Below, in pieces: positions 15,878-24,864 of a stretch of DNA of 64,000 bases. The stretch covers positions 21,997 to 85,996 of the forward strand of contig CAJXTB010000026.1 of the NCBI GenBank assembly GCA_913061235.1, written 5' to 3'. The DNA comes from an uncultured Pseudomonadota bacterium. Its GTDB lineage: Bacteria > Myxococcota_A > UBA796 > GCA-2862545. Each line of letters begins with the position of its first letter. The first letter of the stretch is position 1. Below the pieces are notes generated by a model, which made no database searches, had not been told where the DNA came from, and saw only the letters and a program-made list of their open reading frames with translations. A program made the translations under genes and the position numbers.

Positions 15878-18388
15878 ATGTCCGCAAGCCCTACCAGCCG
15901 CCGTCTCTGTTCAACCGGCTTGCTGGCGCTACTTCTGACAGGGTGTCGCATCGCTGTGCCCACACCGGATGATTCGGGAGACACAACCGACATCGAGGAC
16001 ACCACGGACGTCATTGACGACGACACCGACACAGAGACCGACACAGACGCCGACTCGGACACAGACGACGGCACCGACCCCGTTGTCAACGTCCCGCCCA
16101 GCGTCACTATCAACGCCCCGGCAGACGGAGCCGTGCTCTCCGGAAACGCGGCAATCACATTTGTGGCCACCGTTGAAGACGGCAACGGATTCGACGACAT
16201 CGCAGCTATCGAGTGGAGCACCGATGGCGGCCTGAGCGACTCGTCAACCGCCGACGCCCAGGGTCGCACTCAAGTCTCACTACCTCTAGCGCCCGGCATG
16301 CATGTCGTCACCGTCACCGTCATCGATCTCGACGGTGCCAGCGCAGAAGACGACATTCGCGTGGACATTCTGCCCAATGACGTTGGCGCAAGCATCACAT
16401 CACCAACCTCACTGCAACAGTTCAACATCAACACCCCCATCGCATTGAGCGGCATGGTCTCAGACACCGATGGGGCGGTCACGGACCTGACGGCCGATTG
16501 GGAAGCCGAGTTGGTCGGCTCGCAGCTGGACGTCGACCTGGGCAGCAGTACAGTGAACGCCGACGGCAGCACGGACACCGTGTGGTCCGGCGGCGCGTTC
16601 GCAGGCGACTGGACCATCCGCCTGTTCGCGACAGACGACCAAGACAATCAGGGCATCGCAGAGGTCACGATTCGCCTGGTCGACCCGCTCAGCATCGACA
16701 TTGACGAAGACGGCTTTTCCATTGAAGACGGCGACTGTGACGACAATAACTCCAGCATCTCGCCAGCCGCCCCGGAACTGTGCGGAGATGGCGTGGACAA
16801 CGACTGCAACGGCTCCGTAGACGACAAAGACGACGACGACGACGGGTTCATCGATGACGCCTGTGCGTCCGACTACGTTGGACCGTTGCCAGTGACGGAC
16901 TGCGATGACACCCTCTTCGCCATCAACCCAGGTGCCGCTGATGAACGAGACAGCGACGGCCTGGACACCAACTGCGATGACTTCGACGGAGACGCGAGCA
17001 ACGGTATCTTCGTCAGCTTGGGTGCGAACGGCGTGGGGACATTGAGCGACCCCATGGGAAGCATTCAATCGGCCATCTACGCCGCCAGCGCCAGCGGCGC
17101 CGACGTGTTTGTCAGCACCGGCACCTACACCGTCCCCGACACCATTCAACCCGACAATAACACCGCTATTTACGGTGGATATTCCCCAAACACCTGGGTC
17201 TTCGGCGGAACACGGGACACCATATTCGAGGTCCAACAAGCGGTCGCCATGAGCGCGAGCAACACAGACAACGTCACCCTGGATGGGCTGACCATCCGCT
17301 CGGTCAACGTGTCTGTGCCCAGTGGAACCGGGTATGGCATGCGTCTCATCGGATGCGAAGGCTGGACCGTGGACAATGTCACGTTGATCGCGGGATCTGG
17401 TGGCGACGGCGCGTCAGGCACACCACCGACAGGCTTACAAGCTCTCGCAGGGAATGGCGGCGGCGCCGGCCAGGCTGGATGCGAAGACTCGACTGGCGCC
17501 TGCGACGAGTGCGACCGCCCGCTGGGTGGGTCTGGCGGAAATGCGCAGACCTGCACCGAATCCGTCAGCGGAAGTGGAGGCCCAGGCGGACGACCCGGCT
17601 TTGATCGTGACGACGGCGACGCAGGGACGGCTGGAAATGCAGCCGGCGGGACCAGCGCCGGTGCTGGCGGCACAGCTGGCCCCGGAAGAGAAGACCACCG
17701 AGGAAATAGCGCGGATGCCGACCACAACGGTGCGCCAGGAGACGACGGCGGAGACGGGGTCGCGGGTCGGCCAGGCAGCATCCGCTTCAGCGCCTCAGGT
17801 CTCGTTCCAGTGAGCGGCGAACCGGGAACCTCGGGTGGAAACGGCGGAGGCGGAGGCGGAGGCGGTGGCGGAGGCGGAGGACGTGACGGCTGCGACAGCT
17901 TCGGCGGAGGCGGAGGCGGTGGTGGCGGCGGAGCCTGTGGCGGCGCGAGCGGTGGTGGAGGACAGACCGGAGGCGGCTCCATTGCCGTCTACCTGTGGGG
18001 CTCCCAGGCTGACCTGACCGACGTTCGCCTTGAGACCTTCGGCGGCGGCAATGGCGGTGACGGCGCAGATGGCCAGCTCGGCGGCGTTGGTGGCGAAGGA
18101 GCCCTCGTCGGCTCTACCGTCGGCAATCCATACGGCGGAAACGGCGAACAAGACGATGGGTCGAACGGGGGCAAGGGCGGAGACGGCGGGGACGGCGGAA
18201 ACGGCGGCGAAGGCGGTGCCGGGTGTGGTGGACCGTCGCTCGGCATCCTGTCCGGCAACAACTCCACGGTCGTCCGCAACAGCCTCATAGTGTCGCTCGG
18301 TCCCGGCGGTGTGCACGGACTCGGCGGCGCAGGGTGCGGAGATGGCACGGGTGTCGTGCAGGACTTTTGGGACATCGACATTCCATAA
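15878..18388 (+). CDS. Surface lipoprotein with MopE-type metal-binding motifs and long Gly-rich region
   Basis: 836 residues from an ATG with GAGG 5 nt upstream. The lipobox is LLLTGC, then an Asp/Thr linker (about 30-75) of the kind that spaces lipoproteins from the membrane. Two Ig-like beta domains follow (75-265). Residues 270-365 contain three Asp/Cys units such as DGDCDDNN and GVDNDCNGSVDD, the putative metal-binding MopE motif. A right-handed beta-helix-like segment (370-480) with a pectate-lyase-like DNVTLDGLTIRSVNV leads into 300 residues of Gly-rich sequence with poly-Gly runs and scattered cysteines. Likely outer-surface structural or adhesive protein. Confidence 0.85.
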   Translation: MSASPTSRRLCSTGLLALLLTGCRIAVPTPDDSGDTTDIEDTTDVIDDDTDTETDTDADSDTDDGTDPVVNVPPSVTINAPADGAVLSGNAAITFVATVEDGNGFDDIAAIEWSTDGGLSDSSTADAQGRTQVSLPLAPGMHVVTVTVIDLDGASAEDDIRVDILPNDVGASITSPTSLQQFNINTPIALSGMVSDTDGAVTDLTADWEAELVGSQLDVDLGSSTVNADGSTDTVWSGGAFAGDWTIRLFATDDQDNQGIAEVTIRLVDPLSIDIDEDGFSIEDGDCDDNNSSISPAAPELCGDGVDNDCNGSVDDKDDDDDGFIDDACASDYVGPLPVTDCDDTLFAINPGAADERDSDGLDTNCDDFDGDASNGIFVSLGANGVGTLSDPMGSIQSAIYAASASGADVFVSTGTYTVPDTIQPDNNTAIYGGYSPNTWVFGGTRDTIFEVQQAVAMSASNTDNVTLDGLTIRSVNVSVPSGTGYGMRLIGCEGWTVDNVTLIAGSGGDGASGTPPTGLQALAGNGGGAGQAGCEDSTGACDECDRPLGGSGGNAQTCTESVSGSGGPGGRPGFDRDDGDAGTAGNAAGGTSAGAGGTAGPGREDHRGNSADADHNGAPGDDGGDGVAGRPGSIRFSASGLVPVSGEPGTSGGNGGGGGGGGGGGGGRDGCDSFGGGGGGGGGGACGGASGGGGQTGGGSIAVYLWGSQADLTDVRLETFGGGNGGDGADGQLGGVGGEGALVGSTVGNPYGGNGEQDDGSNGGKGGDGGDGGNGGEGGAGCGGPSLGILSGNNSTVVRNSLIVSLGPGGVHGLGGAGCGDGTGVVQDFWDIDIP

Positions 18389-18488
18389 GCCCGCTATCGG
18401 CCGCACAATAGCGACTTAGGACGAACTCAGAGGGGAACTGTAAGAACCGGAACGCAGCCACGTTGTCGGAGTCCTCATTGGAGACGCC

Positions 18489-18965
18489 ATGAAGCTGCCG
18501 ATCAAGACGCCCTGCCCCACCCGTCCCACACTGACAGGCGCCGGTGACGGCACAAGCCACTGCTCCATCTGTCCCAAGCGCGTCCACCACCTGTCACAGA
18601 TGACCGAAGCTGCAGGCATGGCCCTCATCAAGCGGTCCAAGACGGAAGACGTGTGCGTTCAGTACATCGCCAATCGCCGCGGACATGTGCAGTTCGCACC
18701 GGCGATTCGTGCCGCTGCCGCTGCCGGTTTCTTGGCGCTCTCACCCATGGCCATGGCAGACGGTGGAGATGTCGTCGCAAGCGTACTGGCCGAAGTTAAC
18801 CGCATGCAGCATGACGCCACCGGAACGGTTGCCACGCCATCCGATGCCGTGACAGACGCCACCCAGACCAATCAAGCGCACAGCACGGCATCGCAAGCAA
18901 GTACGCAGGGAACCGAGACCACGCCCGACCCCGAAGAGTACCTGATGGTCTTGGGCGGCATCTAG
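18489..18965 (+). CDS. Cys-domain single-pass membrane protein, paralogue 1 of 3
   Basis: 158 residues; GGAGA precedes the ATG. The N-terminal 60 residues hold C9, C25-x2-C28 and C56 with the conserved pattern CSICPKRVHHLSQMTEA and KTEDVCVQYI. This resembles the short presumed Zn- or redox-binding domain (CxxC-K-V-DFT-MT...C) that I recall at the N-terminus of Bacteroidota and Myxococcota membrane proteins. One hydrophobic helix follows (72-92) ending AMA-DGG, then a Thr/Ser/Gln-rich tail. Topology is probably Cys domain in the cytoplasm and tail outside, unless AMA is a cleavage site. First of three tandem copies and the most divergent. Confidence 0.75.
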   Translation: MKLPIKTPCPTRPTLTGAGDGTSHCSICPKRVHHLSQMTEAAGMALIKRSKTEDVCVQYIANRRGHVQFAPAIRAAAAAGFLALSPMAMADGGDVVASVLAEVNRMQHDATGTVATPSDAVTDATQTNQAHSTASQASTQGTETTPDPEEYLMVLGGI

Positions 18966-18993
18966 CGGCCCCACAGCCCACCCGGAGTTCCTC

Positions 18994-19464
18994 ATGAAGC
19001 TCAGTCTACGCAGCCCGTGCCCCGTGCGTCCCACTCTGACCAGCGTTGGCGACAAGACGAGTGCATGCGCCCAATGCAACAAGCACGTGCATCATCTGAC
19101 CCGCATGACCGAAGCGGAAGGCAAGGCGGTTGTAGAACGCGCGAAGACCGAAGACACCTATGTCCGATACGTCTCTGACAGAAGCGGCAATGTGGTGTTC
19201 GCTCCGAAGCTTCGCCAGATCGCTGCCGCCGGACTGCTGACCTTCGCACCCGTTGCCTTCGCAGACGGTGGAGACGTTGTCGCAAGCGCCCAAGCCGAGA
19301 TGAACCGGGTGCAGAACGAGATGGTCGAGGTCGGAATTGACCCGAAGCTTGTGGTCGTAAGCGACAGTGAGAACGACACAAATGCCCACCAGAACGGCTC
19401 GACAACAGCGGGGACGGAGCCGGAGCCGGAGGAATTGGAGCTGTGGGATGGCTTCATGCTGTGA
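18994..19464 (+). CDS. Cys-domain single-pass membrane protein, paralogue 2 of 3
   Basis: 156 residues, 28 bp after paralogue 1 and preceded by GGAG. Same architecture: PCPVRPTLT, CAQCNKHVHHLTRMTEAEGKA, a hydrophobic helix ending AFA, and a tail with DGGDVVASAQAEMNRVQNEM. The fourth cysteine is lost: where its sisters have VC or TC at position 56 it has Tyr (KTEDTYVRYV), so any four-Cys metal site should be altered. The stretch coding for FADGG...QNEM is nearly identical at DNA level to paralogue 3, indicating recent duplication or gene conversion. Role unknown. Confidence 0.75.
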   Translation: MKLSLRSPCPVRPTLTSVGDKTSACAQCNKHVHHLTRMTEAEGKAVVERAKTEDTYVRYVSDRSGNVVFAPKLRQIAAAGLLTFAPVAFADGGDVVASAQAEMNRVQNEMVEVGIDPKLVVVSDSENDTNAHQNGSTTAGTEPEPEELELWDGFML

Positions 19465-19548
19465 CGCCAGCACAAGAATGGGCAATTCGATTCGTAGTGT
19501 AAGTCCGGTGTCTCCGCCGCGTTGTCCCACCGTCACCTGGAGTCCAAC

Positions 19549-20022
19549 GTGAAGATTAGTCTACGCAGCCCATGTCCCGTCCGTCCCACTCTGACCGGCG
19601 TGGGCGACAAGACCAGCGCGTGTGCCCTGTGCAAGAAGCACGTGCATCACCTCACCCGCATGACCGAAGCCGAGGGCAAGGCGGTTCTAGAGCGCGCTAA
19701 GACCGAGGACACCTGTGTCCGGTACGTCTCTGACAGCCGCGGAAACGTGGTCTTCGCCCCACAGCTGCGCCGAGTCGCCGCCGCCGGACTTCTCGCCTTC
19801 GCACCCATGGCCTTCGCAGATGGTGGAGACGTTGTCGCAAGCGCCCAAGCCGAGATGAACCGGGTGCAGAACGAGATGATTGAGGTGGGCATTGACCCCA
19901 CGCTTGTGGTCATGGACGACAGTAAAAGAGCTATCAACGCACACCAAGACGGTTCGACCACCGCAGGGACGGAACCCGCGTTGGAAGCGGACATCTGGAT
20001 GATGGAAGATGGCGGAATCTAG
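19549..20022 (+). CDS. Cys-domain single-pass membrane protein, paralogue 3 of 3
   Basis: 157 residues from a GTG with GGAG upstream; this start aligns with the ATG of its sisters, while the ATG 27 bp earlier adds an unrelated head. C9, C25, C28 and C56 are all present (CALCKKHVHHLTRM, KTEDTCVRYV). The helix AAAGLLAFAPMAFA and the DGGDVVASAQAEMNRVQNEM segment match paralogue 2 closely; only the acidic tail differs. The 84-bp gap after paralogue 2 contains sequence similar to the region before paralogue 1 (tgtaag..ccgg...cgttgtc), so the duplication unit included its leader. Confidence 0.75.
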   Translation: MKISLRSPCPVRPTLTGVGDKTSACALCKKHVHHLTRMTEAEGKAVLERAKTEDTCVRYVSDSRGNVVFAPQLRRVAAAGLLAFAPMAFADGGDVVASAQAEMNRVQNEMIEVGIDPTLVVMDDSKRAINAHQDGSTTAGTEPALEADIWMMEDGGI

Positions 20023-20046
20023 GCCACCGTTCGAGCAGTAGGAACC

Positions 20047-20226
20047 GTGCGGCGAGCCGGCGCCTGGCATGGCGGTGTGAGCGGGGACTGGGCGGCGCTG
20101 GCAAGCAGCGGGTACCGAACGAACAACACCATCAACTGCTCATCAAGCTGCGTAAAGTACAGCAATAGCTGCTTGTCGAACGTCTACACAGGCGCCACGT
20201 CGACCGAGTCCTTCTGGGTGCGGTAG
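20047..20226 (+). CDS. Possible 59-residue Ser/Cys-rich small protein
   Basis: A GTG-initiated frame that continues the frame of paralogue 3 after its stop. It encodes a polar product with two Cys pairs (NCSSSC, NSC) and ends SFWVR. AGGA lies 3 nt upstream, a weak site. Composition is compatible with a secreted peptide but there is no signal sequence and no recognised family. It may simply be non-coding sequence between genes. Confidence 0.2.
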   Translation: MRRAGAWHGGVSGDWAALASSGYRTNNTINCSSSCVKYSNSCLSNVYTGATSTESFWVR

Positions 20227-20235
20227 CATGTGTGG

Positions 20236-21201
20236 ATGGACCCTCACCTTCGCCCCTTGCACATCGTCCTGCCCGTTGGCATGGCGCTACTGCTCGTTCT
20301 GTCTGCCTTCGCGAGTCGGCTCTGGTTCGTCCTGGTCATGGGTGGCGAGGACCCGCTAGCGTGGTGGGCTCTGTTCCCGACCGGCGTCATTGCGTCCATC
20401 GTTGCGGCATGTTTGATCTTTGGTGCCCTCGCGAGCTCCATGGTGCCCAACGCTCTCGGCGCAAAACTGCAGGTTGCCGGCGCCCTCGCAACGGCGACAA
20501 CAGTGGCGCTTTTCCACGCGACAACTGACCACGGTCTGACCGGCACTGCCGTCATGGCATGGGTCGGGTATGGCATTGCTGTGGTCCTTCCGACAGCGCT
20601 GTGCGTGGCGGCCGCGCCAAGACTCCAGCGACGCTATGACGCGCCAGTTCTACACATTCTGGTGGCCACGTGCACACTGTTCGGATGGGCAAACACGGCG
20701 TTCATGGCACGATTGTCCGAGGACGCCTGGATTCGAGACTCCCTCTTGCTGCAGCTTCAGCCAATCTGGTCGACGATAGTCATCTTATCGGCGTTGCTCG
20801 TCTTAAGAAGACGGTCTGTGCTGCGGCTGTTCGGAGCCACCACGAGCCCCGAGTACTACCTCATCGGTGGCGCTCTAAGCTACGCTGTCGCTTCTATCGT
20901 TGGCGGGCCCGCATCCTACTTGTGTAGGCGCATGTACCAGCTGATGGAGCCCGGGACGGTGTCGAGCGTCGGCCTGCTCGGGTGGGTGCCCAACACGGCC
21001 TCGTTGGCGGTCGTCGTGGCGCTCATCTTCGTCATCCGCAACACCACCACCCGCTATGAGATCCAGGCTCCACAAAGTCGCGATCTACGGATCCTCGGAG
21101 GGTTGGGGGTAGCCGCTCTCATCGCATCCGCAGTCCTCTTTTGGAAAGAGCACCAGCACGTCTCAGCGTTCGCCATGGCTATCTGGGACTACCGATGGTG
21201 A
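20236..21201 (+). CDS. Multi-pass integral membrane protein, unknown
   Basis: 321 residues from the ATG giving MDPHLRPLHIVLPVG; a GTG two codons earlier is equally possible. About eight to nine hydrophobic helices cover the whole protein (for example 10-35, 45-75, 80-100, 105-130, 135-155, 175-195, 210-235, 250-275, 290-310) with short loops and Arg clusters such as LRRRSVLRLF on the presumed inner side. I recognise no transporter or enzyme signature. It is followed by a convergent lipoprotein gene. Confidence 0.65.
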   Translation: MDPHLRPLHIVLPVGMALLLVLSAFASRLWFVLVMGGEDPLAWWALFPTGVIASIVAACLIFGALASSMVPNALGAKLQVAGALATATTVALFHATTDHGLTGTAVMAWVGYGIAVVLPTALCVAAAPRLQRRYDAPVLHILVATCTLFGWANTAFMARLSEDAWIRDSLLLQLQPIWSTIVILSALLVLRRRSVLRLFGATTSPEYYLIGGALSYAVASIVGGPASYLCRRMYQLMEPGTVSSVGLLGWVPNTASLAVVVALIFVIRNTTTRYEIQAPQSRDLRILGGLGVAALIASAVLFWKEHQHVSAFAMAIWDYRW

Positions 21202-21225
21202 CGAACGCACACGGCCTTCGCTGCG

Positions 21226-21666
21226 CTACAGTCCGCCGCTGACCCGAATCCGCTCTTCGCCCACCCCGCCGCGCTCGTCGCGTACCCGGTAGCGGACTTC
21301 GAGGTCGTCATTGCAGTTGACCTCCGTGCTCTGAAGGTCGAACTCGCCTTGCCAGACGTCCACCTCGGAGCGGGACTGGACCAGGGGCATTGAGGCGACT
21401 TGGCCGTCGGGTCCGAACAGTGTGGCGTTGACACGGGCAACGTCACTAATGCCGTCGTCGTCGAACACTTGCACGTCCATGAGCACGTCAAACAGGCCGT
21501 CGCAGACGGCGCTGGTCCCCAGAAACTCGGGGCGATTGCCGGCACCTGGAAGGCCGACATGGACCTCACCGTCTTCGTAGCGGACCACGTCGGTGAGGTC
21601 TTCACAGCCTGGAGCGAGTGAGCCAACGGCGACGGTAAGCATGAGAGTGAGCCAGACGCGGGACAT
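21226..21666 (-). CDS. Small lipoprotein with Ig-like fold
   Basis: 146 residues. The ATG is chosen because TCAAGGAGGACCGC precedes it; the frame extends far upstream but there it is antisense to the neighbouring fibre gene. Lipobox LAPGC, then a beta-rich body (VHVGLPG, VLMDVQVFDDDGISDVARVNATLFGPDG, NCNDDLEVRYRVRDERGG) resembling an Ig or cadherin-type domain with Asp-rich calcium-like loops. Two cysteines may pair. Same strand and 100 bp downstream of the coiled-coil lipoprotein, so they may act together at the surface. No named family. Confidence 0.7.
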   Translation of the reverse strand: MSRVWLTLMLTVAVGSLAPGCEDLTDVVRYEDGEVHVGLPGAGNRPEFLGTSAVCDGLFDVLMDVQVFDDDGISDVARVNATLFGPDGQVASMPLVQSRSEVDVWQGEFDLQSTEVNCNDDLEVRYRVRDERGGVGEERIRVSGGL

Positions 21667-21766
21667 GCGGTCCTCCTTGATGCCGGGGTGGACGTTGCGT
21701 CGACGCACAATCGTCAGACCCGCGACGTCTCGTGACGAGACCCGCCCCAGTTCCACGTCAACAGCG

Positions 21767-23506
21767 CTAGTAGACCTCTTCCATCTCGACGACGAATGTG
21801 GTGTTGTTCCAGCCCGCGTACCAGTCGCTGCGGTTTCCGCCGACATCCACGACCTCGACCGTGAAGGTGTGGGCACCCGCTTCGATCGGCCCGGATGCCG
21901 TCGCGCGACAGTAGCCCAGCAGCGACGCATTGTAGTGGTCGTCGCTGTAGTGGTCTCCGTCAAGCCGGGGGCCGTAGCTGTGATGCCACCACTGCATCGG
22001 CTTCGGGTCAACGCACAGCTCGCCGTCGATGTACCCGCGCCAGTATCCGTAGGAGTAGCCAAGGGTACGACGGTTATCGAACCAGGTGATGCGAACAGTG
22101 GTGTCGTCGTGCTCCTTGACGAAGGTGAGTGTACGCGACGCGATGATGCCACTGTCTTGGCCTTCGTTTCGCTGGCCGACGATGCGCTGAATGGTGCGCG
22201 GCTCTGAGGACTCCGCCGCCACCTGGGTGATGTCGAGGGCATTGTCGGAGATGGCCGTGGCATTTTCCCCGATCAGGTCGAGTGCCGCGTCCAGGTCACC
22301 ATTGAGTGCGATGAGTTCGTCCTGCGCAGCGGCGATAGCCAACTGGGCAGAGGTAATCTCGCCGCCCTGCGATGCCGCAGACAGTGTGTTTGCGTCGGTG
22401 TCGGTGCGCAGTCCGGCGAGCAGGCCCGTGTGGCTAGAAGACGTGCTCGTCAAGCCACTGATGTCGCTGTCGAGACCGCCGAGACGCCCCGCAACGGTTG
22501 TCAGGGTCGACGCGTTGGAGGTCGCAGTGATGGACAGGTCGCTGACGTCGACATCGAGTCCATCGAGACGCCCTGTGTGGGTTGTCAGGATGGACGCATT
22601 CTCACCCAACGTGATGTCGAGGGCGGCTAGGCCGTCGGCGTTGGATTGAATGGCGTCTGCTTGCACGCCGCTCTCGCCGGCGAGTTCGTCGAGGTCGGTC
22701 TGCAGGTCAGTCAGACCGCCGCCTTGACTGCCGATGGTGGCATTGATGTCCAAGATATCGGTGGAGAGCCCGTCGGTGACGTCCTCCAATGCTCCGATAG
22801 TTGAGGCGTTGTCAGCCACGTCAGCCACAACGGCTTGCACGTCGTCGGCCACACCGGACACCCGCTCGTCGACCGATGCGGAGAGGTCGGCATTGGCTTG
22901 GATCTGCGTGGCCTGCCCATCAACGCGACCATCCACCGTAGTGATGGCGGTGTTGGCAGCGACCAGGCCTTGGGCGTTCGTGATGCTGCGCGCATCGACC
23001 GTGGATACGTCGGCGATGGCCGCAGCGAGGCTGAGCTCGAGAGCGGTGATGTCGCCTGTGGCAGCGTCTAAAGAGGTCTGGAGCCCAGAGCCGGTCGCGG
23101 TGTTTCCGTCGACGGTAGTCTGCAGACTTCCAAGCGATGCCGCGGTTGCGTAGTCTTGCTCAACAACCCATTCCTCGCTCGCAATCGTCACCTCCTCAAT
23201 GGCTGCGAGGCGCGTGTCGAGCCCGTCTACGTCGTTGACGAGGTTGGCCAAATCAAAGCCTGTTGCGGTCTCGATCTCTTCGGTGAGCGCAGCAATGTCT
23301 GCACGGTCGGTCGCCAGCGCTTCCGAATGGGTCTCGAGCGTGGCGGACGTCGCTGCCGCATCCGCCTCTAGGGCTTCTACGCGGAGCACCATCTCGGCAA
23401 GCTCAGTTCGGAGCTGGGTGTTGTCTTCCTGAACACTCAGCAAGTCAGAGCTTCTGCAGGCACCGATGGCGGGCAAGAGAGCGAGAATCAAGAGGGGTCG
23501 GATCAA
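21767..23506 (-). CDS. Coiled-coil fibre-like lipoprotein
   Basis: 579 residues from a TTG with GGAGG 5 nt upstream; this start gives LIRPLLILALLPAIGAC, a lipoprotein signal, while the longer frame places 50 unrelated residues before it. Residues 20-60 are a Leu-zipper-like coil (NTQLRTELAEMVLRVEALEADAA). Residues 60-440 are low in aromatics with repeating Asn/Asp/Thr/Leu units (TAIEEVT, TSLDAATGDITALELSL, DGRVDGQATQIQANADL), a trimeric stalk pattern like autotransporter adhesins and tail fibres. The last 140 residues are compact and aromatic (YSYGYWRGYIDGELCVD, PMQWWHHSYGPRLDG), the likely binding head. Surface-anchored adhesin is inferred. Confidence 0.75.
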   Translation of the reverse strand: MIRPLLILALLPAIGACRSSDLLSVQEDNTQLRTELAEMVLRVEALEADAAATSATLETHSEALATDRADIAALTEEIETATGFDLANLVNDVDGLDTRLAAIEEVTIASEEWVVEQDYATAASLGSLQTTVDGNTATGSGLQTSLDAATGDITALELSLAAAIADVSTVDARSITNAQGLVAANTAITTVDGRVDGQATQIQANADLSASVDERVSGVADDVQAVVADVADNASTIGALEDVTDGLSTDILDINATIGSQGGGLTDLQTDLDELAGESGVQADAIQSNADGLAALDITLGENASILTTHTGRLDGLDVDVSDLSITATSNASTLTTVAGRLGGLDSDISGLTSTSSSHTGLLAGLRTDTDANTLSAASQGGEITSAQLAIAAAQDELIALNGDLDAALDLIGENATAISDNALDITQVAAESSEPRTIQRIVGQRNEGQDSGIIASRTLTFVKEHDDTTVRITWFDNRRTLGYSYGYWRGYIDGELCVDPKPMQWWHHSYGPRLDGDHYSDDHYNASLLGYCRATASGPIEAGAHTFTVEVVDVGGNRSDWYAGWNNTTFVVEMEEVY

Positions 23507-23640
23507 AGCAGCCTCCACCGCTATTGTAGAGGAAGTGCAGGCATTTTGGGAACTCAATGGGCGAGTAATAGCAGATGGACAGCACGTTGATGGAAGGTCA
23601 TCCCACGCCGCGCTGTCGCAGCCAACACCCTGGCGCTGAC

Positions 23641-24621
23641 CTAGCGCACCGCCCACAGTGCATCGGTAAACCAGCCCTTCGGGTCCGTGTACCGTTCGAT
23701 TCCGTCGAACCCACAGACCTCTGCCAAGTCCACGATGTCATCGACCAAGTACTTGTAGCTGTACTCGGTATGGATAGGTTCCCAAGATTGGAACCTGAAT
23801 GTGGTCCGAAGCGCTTCAATGTGGACCTCTTGCTTGGTCAGCGACATCAAGTACGATTCCATCGCGCCAGTGAACACGTTGTACGTGCCGAAGTGCCGCC
23901 ACTGGTCCAAGTCAAAGTTCCCGCCCAGCTCGCGATTGATGCGGCTGAGCAGGTTGAGGTTGAAGGCGCTGGTGACTCCTTCAGAGTCGTTGTAGGCGCT
24001 GAGAAGGACGTCGATGTCCTTCTTCAGATCGAAGCCCGTGAGCAGATGGTCGCCCTGTCGCAGACCACTCCAGATGCGCCGCAAGAACGCACGGGCACGA
24101 GGCTTGTCGAAGTTGCCAATGTTCGAGCCCAAGAACAGCACCAACCGTTCTCGGTCGTCCTGGGCAGACAACCAGCGCAGACCGGCAACGTAGTCCCCGA
24201 CAATTCCAGCGACTTCGAGGTCCGGCATGCGCTTGGCAGCGATGCCATACAGCGAGGCCATGGCCCCTTCCGAGATGTCGATAGGCACGTAGCGAACTGT
24301 CACACCGGCGTCTCGCAGATGCTGAATGAGCACGAAGGTCTTGCTGCCATCACCCGCGCCCAGGTCCACAACATCCAGCGAACGTCCAGCAAAGTGGGCG
24401 GCAATGTCCACGCCACGATTGTCAAAAATCCAGCGCTCAAGATCGGTTGGATAATACTCGTCTAAACCCATGATTTGCTGGAAGAGACGGCTTCCTTCGT
24501 CATCATAAAACCAGCGCGAGGACAACTGTTTGGGACGCTCGGACAGTCCGGTCAGAACACTCAGGGCAAATTCCGCTCGAGGGCTCTCTGCGGTCGTTGT
24601 GGGGAGGACATGCCAGGACAT
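23641..24621 (-). CDS. egtD: EgtD-family L-histidine N-alpha-methyltransferase
   Basis: 326 residues, the usual length. SAM-binding motif VVDLGAGDGSKT, VPIDISEGAM, FLGSNIGNFD, then the EgtD-type core FNLNLLSRINRELGGNFDLDQWRHFGTYN and the substrate loop AMESYLMSL whose Glu matches the amino-group-binding Glu of EgtD; the end YTDPKGWFTDALW is typical. It should trimethylate histidine to hercynine, the first step to ergothioneine. No EgtB-like sulfoxide synthase is nearby, so hercynine or another methylated amino acid may be the product, or egtB lies elsewhere. The Met used aligns with the domain start; 24 more in-frame residues upstream look non-coding. Confidence 0.85.
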   Translation of the reverse strand: MSWHVLPTTTAESPRAEFALSVLTGLSERPKQLSSRWFYDDEGSRLFQQIMGLDEYYPTDLERWIFDNRGVDIAAHFAGRSLDVVDLGAGDGSKTFVLIQHLRDAGVTVRYVPIDISEGAMASLYGIAAKRMPDLEVAGIVGDYVAGLRWLSAQDDRERLVLFLGSNIGNFDKPRARAFLRRIWSGLRQGDHLLTGFDLKKDIDVLLSAYNDSEGVTSAFNLNLLSRINRELGGNFDLDQWRHFGTYNVFTGAMESYLMSLTKQEVHIEALRTTFRFQSWEPIHTEYSYKYLVDDIVDLAEVCGFDGIERYTDPKGWFTDALWAVR

Positions 24622-24864
24622 ACGCAAACTCGTGGGCGAAAAGGTGCTCGATAGCGGTATCCCAGGCCTGCCCCGTGTCGAGGCATGCGGCACCGGCGCC
24701 GACGAGACCTAAGCTCGACGTAGCGCTCGGCGGCGTAGCCCACACGGCTCGTCAGTGTGAGCCGACAGGGCGACCACGTCTCGTAGCAACACCGCTAGTT
24801 AGCAGATGTCAGCGCCCCCACTTGGACCGGACAATCCCTGTAAACCGTGAGACGGAGGTACACT

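Noticed and set aside
17170..17982. 270-codon minus-strand frame rich in Pro
   Set aside because: It is the antisense of the Gly-rich coding region (GGC/GGA gives GCC/TCC); no ribosome site or other features.
23504..23560. TACAAT (-10-like) upstream of the coiled-coil lipoprotein
   Set aside because: It is only about 17 nt from the start codon, which would place the transcription start inside the ribosome site, and no -35 is at the right distance.
23575..24465. 296-codon plus-strand frame
   Set aside because: Antisense to egtD, whose family motifs are strong; no ribosome site.
24503..24745. 80-codon minus-strand frame overlapping the egtD start, with an EHLFAHEFAYVLACPP segment
   Set aside because: It looks somewhat protein-like and resembles a metallopeptidase fragment, but it overlaps egtD, has no ribosome site and is too short to name.
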